Origin: Rhizobium sp. Leaf371
Lineage (GTDB): Bacteria; Pseudomonadota; Alphaproteobacteria; Rhizobiales; Rhizobiaceae
Assembly: GCF_001424045.1 (NCBI RefSeq)
Contig: NZ_LMQB01000026.1
Location: forward strand, 124,001 to 188,000
Length of the DNA: 64,000 nt
Direction: 5' to 3'
In this document: piece after piece, positions 60,687 to 64,000 of the stretch
Layout of the letters: each line of letters opens with the position of its first letter
Position numbering within the stretch: the stretch's first letter is position 1
Notes under the pieces: generated by a model
Seen by the model: the letters and a program-made list of their open reading frames with translations, nothing else
Database searches by the model: none
What the model was told of the DNA's origin: nothing
Position numbers and translations under genes: made by a program

Positions 60687-62816
60687 TCACTGCAGGAAGA
60701 CCCGGACGCTTGCCGCGCGTCCCGCCGCGTCGATCACCGTCAGCGTGGAATAGCCGGCCCCATCCGGCACCCACTGGTTGACGCGCCGCCGGGTCAGATC
60801 GGCCAGGGGCCGGCCATTGGCCAGCCAGCGAAACGGCGCCCGGCCCCCCTGGAGCTTGAGCATCAGCGGCAAAGGCACGCCTGCGACATCCTTGCCGAGA
60901 TCGACGCGCGCGCCTTCGGGCGGATAGACGATCTGCGGTGCGGCTTCCCGAATGGTGGCGCGAGGCAGGCCGCTCGTCGTCATGGAGAAGCGGCGCTGGC
61001 TGATGGGCAACTCCTGTGCCGCAATGCGAACGGCGCCCGCCGGCGCCAGCGGCAGCGGCACGCCGGCAATGCCCGATTTGGCAAAGGCTTCGAACAGGAC
61101 CGGCGCCGCCGTGGCATAGCCGGTCATGCCCGGCACGGCACCGTTGTCGGCGCGCCCGACCCAGACGCCGAGCACCGTCCGCCCGTCATAACCGACCGAC
61201 CAGGCATCGCGATAGCCATAGCTCGTGCCTGTCTTGTAGGCGATCCCACGGCGGGCGCTTCCGGTGGGCGGCAGGACGCTGGAGAGAATATCGGCCACCT
61301 GCCATGTCGCGGCCGGATCGAGCATCGGCTCGCCGGACATCGGTCCGGGCACGGAATCGACCCCATCGCCGAGGCGCACAGGGTCGCCTTCATTGGCCAG
61401 CCCGGCATAGAGTTGCACCAGATCGCGCAGCGTCACGCCAAGGCCGCCGAGCCCGATCGCCAGACCCGGGGCCTCTTCGGGCGGCAGGATGGGGTTGATG
61501 CCGGCCCGGCGCATGCGCAACATCAGCCGGGACGGGCCGACGGCATCCAGCAAGCGGATGGCGGGAACGTTGAGCGACAATTGCAAAGCCTGACGGATCG
61601 TGACGTCGCCCTGATAGGTCATGTCGAAGTTGCGCGGGCGGTATCCGAAGAAGTCGGCAGGGCGATCTTCGATCACGGTCTCCTGCGAGACCAGCCCCTC
61701 CTCGAAGGCAAGGCCGTAGATGAAGGGTTTGAGCGTCGATCCCGGCGAGCGCGGCACGCGGGTCATGTCGATCCAGCCCTTGCGGCTCGAATCGAAGTAA
61801 TCCGAAGAACCCACCTCTGCCAGGATCTCGCCCGTGGCCGCATCGGCCATGACCATCGCGATCGAGAGGCGCGGCCCCGCCCGCTCCGCTGCAGCCTTCG
61901 CCACGGATTCGAGCGCGGCCTGAACGGGCGCGACCAGCGTGGTACGCAGCGTGGGAGCGGCAGGCGCCTTGCGGCGGGCGGTTTCGGCGAGATGCGGACT
62001 GAGCGTCGGCAAGGGACGCCGGCGACCGGGCACGGGCATAAGGCTTGCGCGCTCCGCCTCCCCCTCGCCGATCACGGCGGCAACTGCAGCACGCTCCAGC
62101 ACGCGGGCCCGGGCCGTTTCGGCCGCCCGGGGATGCCTGTCCGGGCGGCGACGTTCGGGCAGTTGCGGCAGGGCCACCAGCAGGGAGGCCTCCGCGACCG
62201 TCAGGCGGCGCGGCTCCTTTCCGAAATAGGCAAGACTTGCCGCCCGCACGCCCTCCAGATTGCCGCCATAGGGCGCATGGGTGAGGTAGAGGTCGAGAAT
62301 CTGCGCCTTGGTCAGCCGGCGCTCCAGCTGCCACGCGCGCACCATCTGCCGAAGTTTTGCACCGATCGACCGGCTTTCGCGCGGCTCGATCAGGCGGGCG
62401 ACCTGCATGGACAGGGTCGAGGCGCCAGACACGATGCGCCCATGGGTAATGAACTGCACGGCGGCACGGGCAAGCGCGCGAAAATCGATGCCGTCATGCT
62501 CGGCGAACCGGCGGTCTTCATAGGCGACCAGCATCCGGACGAATTGCGGATCGACATCCGTTGCGGTCGTCCTCAGCCGCCAGCGTCCATCGCCTGTCGC
62601 AAAGGCGCGCAACAGCCGGCCGTCGCGATCGACCATTTCGGCCGATGTCGCGAGCGCCGGGCCGTCGAGCGGCGGCGGATAGGCATGATCCGCGGCATCG
62701 ATGCCGAAACCGGCGACGACGACGATCGCGACAAGCATGCCGCCACCGACGAGGGTGGCGGTCATCGCCCGGGCAAGACCGCGAGGCTTCAAGAGTGGGC
62801 TATCCGAAGGACGCAT
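60687..62816 (-). CDS. pbpC: Penicillin-binding protein 1C
   Basis: PbpC is a bifunctional peptidoglycan synthase. The 709-residue protein has an N-terminal TM helix, a GT51 domain with VAYEDRRFAEHDGIDFRAL and GASTLSMQVARL, and a transpeptidase domain with SxxK in PGSTLKPFIYG, SLN in QLSLNVPAIRLL and KTGTS in IAYKTGTSYGYRD. A C-terminal BiPBP_C-like domain ends the chain. Its ATG shares a base with the alpha-2-macroglobulin stop (TGATG). The two proteins are thought to work together in periplasmic defence and wall repair. Confidence 0.95.
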   Translation of the reverse strand: MRPSDSPLLKPRGLARAMTATLVGGGMLVAIVVVAGFGIDAADHAYPPPLDGPALATSAEMVDRDGRLLRAFATGDGRWRLRTTATDVDPQFVRMLVAYEDRRFAEHDGIDFRALARAAVQFITHGRIVSGASTLSMQVARLIEPRESRSIGAKLRQMVRAWQLERRLTKAQILDLYLTHAPYGGNLEGVRAASLAYFGKEPRRLTVAEASLLVALPQLPERRRPDRHPRAAETARARVLERAAVAAVIGEGEAERASLMPVPGRRRPLPTLSPHLAETARRKAPAAPTLRTTLVAPVQAALESVAKAAAERAGPRLSIAMVMADAATGEILAEVGSSDYFDSSRKGWIDMTRVPRSPGSTLKPFIYGLAFEEGLVSQETVIEDRPADFFGYRPRNFDMTYQGDVTIRQALQLSLNVPAIRLLDAVGPSRLMLRMRRAGINPILPPEEAPGLAIGLGGLGVTLRDLVQLYAGLANEGDPVRLGDGVDSVPGPMSGEPMLDPAATWQVADILSSVLPPTGSARRGIAYKTGTSYGYRDAWSVGYDGRTVLGVWVGRADNGAVPGMTGYATAAPVLFEAFAKSGIAGVPLPLAPAGAVRIAAQELPISQRRFSMTTSGLPRATIREAAPQIVYPPEGARVDLGKDVAGVPLPLMLKLQGGRAPFRWLANGRPLADLTRRRVNQWVPDGAGYSTLTVIDAAGRAASVRVFLQ

Positions 62817-64000
62817 CACTCGACCGCCCGAACCTCCATGCGGCCCGTCGCCGTGCGGGCGGAAAATTGCGGACGGTACATATCCTCGACGGTTGCGGCG
62901 GGATGATCGTAGGTGCCGGGGGTCACGGCGCGCACGACATAGGCAACCGTCATCTCGTTCGCATCGCCGGACGCATGGTCGAAAGCGGCAACGAAACGGT
63001 CGCTTCGGAACTCGCTGTGGGCGGCCTGCATCTCGCCCAGCCACTCGAAATTCGACAGCTTGGCGCTGTCCACCAGCGTCGGATTGTCGATCTCGAAGCC
63101 GGCGGGCAGAAGGTCGGTCACCAGAATCCGGGCCGGACCGGGATTGAGATCGGTCGCCTTGATCACCACCACATAGCGCTCGTTCTGGCGGGCCTCGCTG
63201 ACATTCGCCGGTTCGCCGTCGAGCGTGTAGTAGCTGCGCTCGATCGCATAGCCATTGCCGCCGGCCGGCAGCGGGAAGGCAGGCGCGGCAACGGTTGTCA
63301 CCGTCGCGGTCACCGGATCCTGGCCGCTATTGGCGATGGTGACGGGCCGGGCAAGAATCTCGTCACCCGTCTTGCGGGCGGCAAAGGTGCCCGAGGTCGC
63401 CACGCCGTCTACGGTCAGGGAAAGGCCCTCGTCTCCGCCAGATACGGCACGGGCGGCAAGCAGCATCCACAATTGTTCCTGCGTGCTGGTCGTCGAGGTG
63501 CGATCCCAGGCGGCGGCCACCTGTTTCGCAAGTGCCGGAATGATCGTCGGAACAGGACGGCTTTCGGCGGCGAGCGTCAGGACGGCTGCATCGTCACGAA
63601 GCGCAGAGCCGTAATCCGACCGGGCGAGATCGGCCATCTTGGCATCCTTCGACATGGTGGCCGCCTGCGAAAATACCGTTTCCGCCCGGTTCGCATCGCC
63701 ATAGAGCGAAAGAGCCGCTGCCAGATGGCCCTTGGAAAGCGCGGTCGGGAATTCGCCGAGCTTCGTATCGACATAATAGCGTAGGTCGCTGATGGCAGCC
63801 TTGCGGTTGCGCGCAAGAACATAGAGCGCATAGGCGATGCCATTGCCCTGCTCCGCCACGTTGACGTCGTAGGAGAGGGAGTTCTGCAGATTGTCGAGCG
63901 CCTGCACCATGGCCTGCTCCGGCACGTCGAAGTTCTTCTCGCGGGCACGGGTCAGGAACTCGGTCACGTAGCTGTCGAGCCAGAGATCGCCGGAACCCGG
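62816..64000 (-). CDS. Bacterial alpha-2-macroglobulin (C-terminal part, YfhM-like)
   Basis: The window holds the last 394 residues of a large alpha-2-macroglobulin. The right edge starts in the helical TED domain (GDLWLDSYVTEFLTRAREKN), followed by MG10 with LPAGFEIDNPTLVDSAKL, SEFRSDRFVAAFDH and the ending PAATVEDMYRPQFSAR...MEVRAVE. Bacterial members are periplasmic protease traps anchored as lipoproteins, typically about 1,600-1,800 residues. The thioester site is expected beyond the window, so it cannot be judged. It is cotranscribed with pbpC. Confidence 0.93.
   Translation of the reverse strand, partial: PGSGDLWLDSYVTEFLTRAREKNFDVPEQAMVQALDNLQNSLSYDVNVAEQGNGIAYALYVLARNRKAAISDLRYYVDTKLGEFPTALSKGHLAAALSLYGDANRAETVFSQAATMSKDAKMADLARSDYGSALRDDAAVLTLAAESRPVPTIIPALAKQVAAAWDRTSTTSTQEQLWMLLAARAVSGGDEGLSLTVDGVATSGTFAARKTGDEILARPVTIANSGQDPVTATVTTVAAPAFPLPAGGNGYAIERSYYTLDGEPANVSEARQNERYVVVIKATDLNPGPARILVTDLLPAGFEIDNPTLVDSAKLSNFEWLGEMQAAHSEFRSDRFVAAFDHASGDANEMTVAYVVRAVTPGTYDHPAATVEDMYRPQFSARTATGRMEVRAVE

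Overview
The window is chromosomal DNA of an alphaproteobacterium, most likely a member of the Rhizobiaceae (Rhizobium, Sinorhizobium or Shinella type). The evidence is uniformly high GC, alphaproteobacterial gene families (ialB, carD, phaR, DUF2794, DUF1223, the SUV3-like helicase) and rhizobial-looking gene order (dapF-mtaB-ftsY, ccmABCDG beside acnA, helicase-S4-fdxA-carD, phbAB divergent from phaR). Genus is an inference from memory of these families; no search was run. I saw no prophage, insertion sequence, CRISPR array, tRNA or rRNA.

Layout. 1-7.8 kb: the start of ffh leaves the window on the minus strand. Then come a Tat-exported metallo-hydrolase and an agmatinase-family gene (overlapping), dapF and mtaB (overlapping), the SRP receptor gene ftsY, and two membrane-protein genes (yciB, DUF2585). 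7.8-10.7 kb: a minus-strand cytochrome c maturation operon ccmA-ccmB-ccmC-ccmD-ccmG. 10.9-17 kb: acnA, a DUF1223 protein, a DUF2794 protein, a GNAT enzyme and a Bax-inhibitor-1 protein. 17.2-24.4 kb: a LolCDE-like exporter (ATPase plus giant permease) divergent from tesA, then thpR-phhB, DUF1232, an ECF sigma factor and ialB. 24.7-31 kb: rlmN with two tiny membrane-protein genes behind it, lysE-type exporter, tenA, argG, and a marR-MFS pair. 31-36 kb: an M3 oligopeptidase, typA and carD. 36.4-43.8 kb: the minus-strand group helicase-(broken S4 gene)-fdxA, then phbA/phbB with divergent phaR for polyhydroxybutyrate. 43.9-47.6 kb: a four-TM protein, rpmF, a GST, mtgA and ispA.

47.7-53.7 kb is the most accessory-looking part. 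It is a minus-strand operon encoding an amino-acid-type ABC importer (binding protein, permease, ATPase), a cysteine-desulfurase-like PLP enzyme and a hydantoinase-type amidohydrolase, divergent from a FadR-like regulator. A perfect 29-bp palindrome with a FadR-type TGGTC-n-GACCA core lies in the divergent spacer. The likely reading is regulated uptake and breakdown of an amino-acid-like, cyclic-amide-forming nitrogen compound, but the substrate is unknown.

53.7-64 kb: an AI-2E-family membrane protein with an unusual C-terminal domain and a possible general-stress promoter, a DUF4142 protein coupled to a small ORF, a large hybrid histidine kinase, two short genes that look like paralogues of each other, and the pbpC/alpha-2-macroglobulin pair running out of the window.

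The clearest anomalies are a frameshift in the S4-domain (HslR-like) gene exactly at a perfect 15-bp-arm palindrome, the FadR-type operator, and several unrecognised small proteins.
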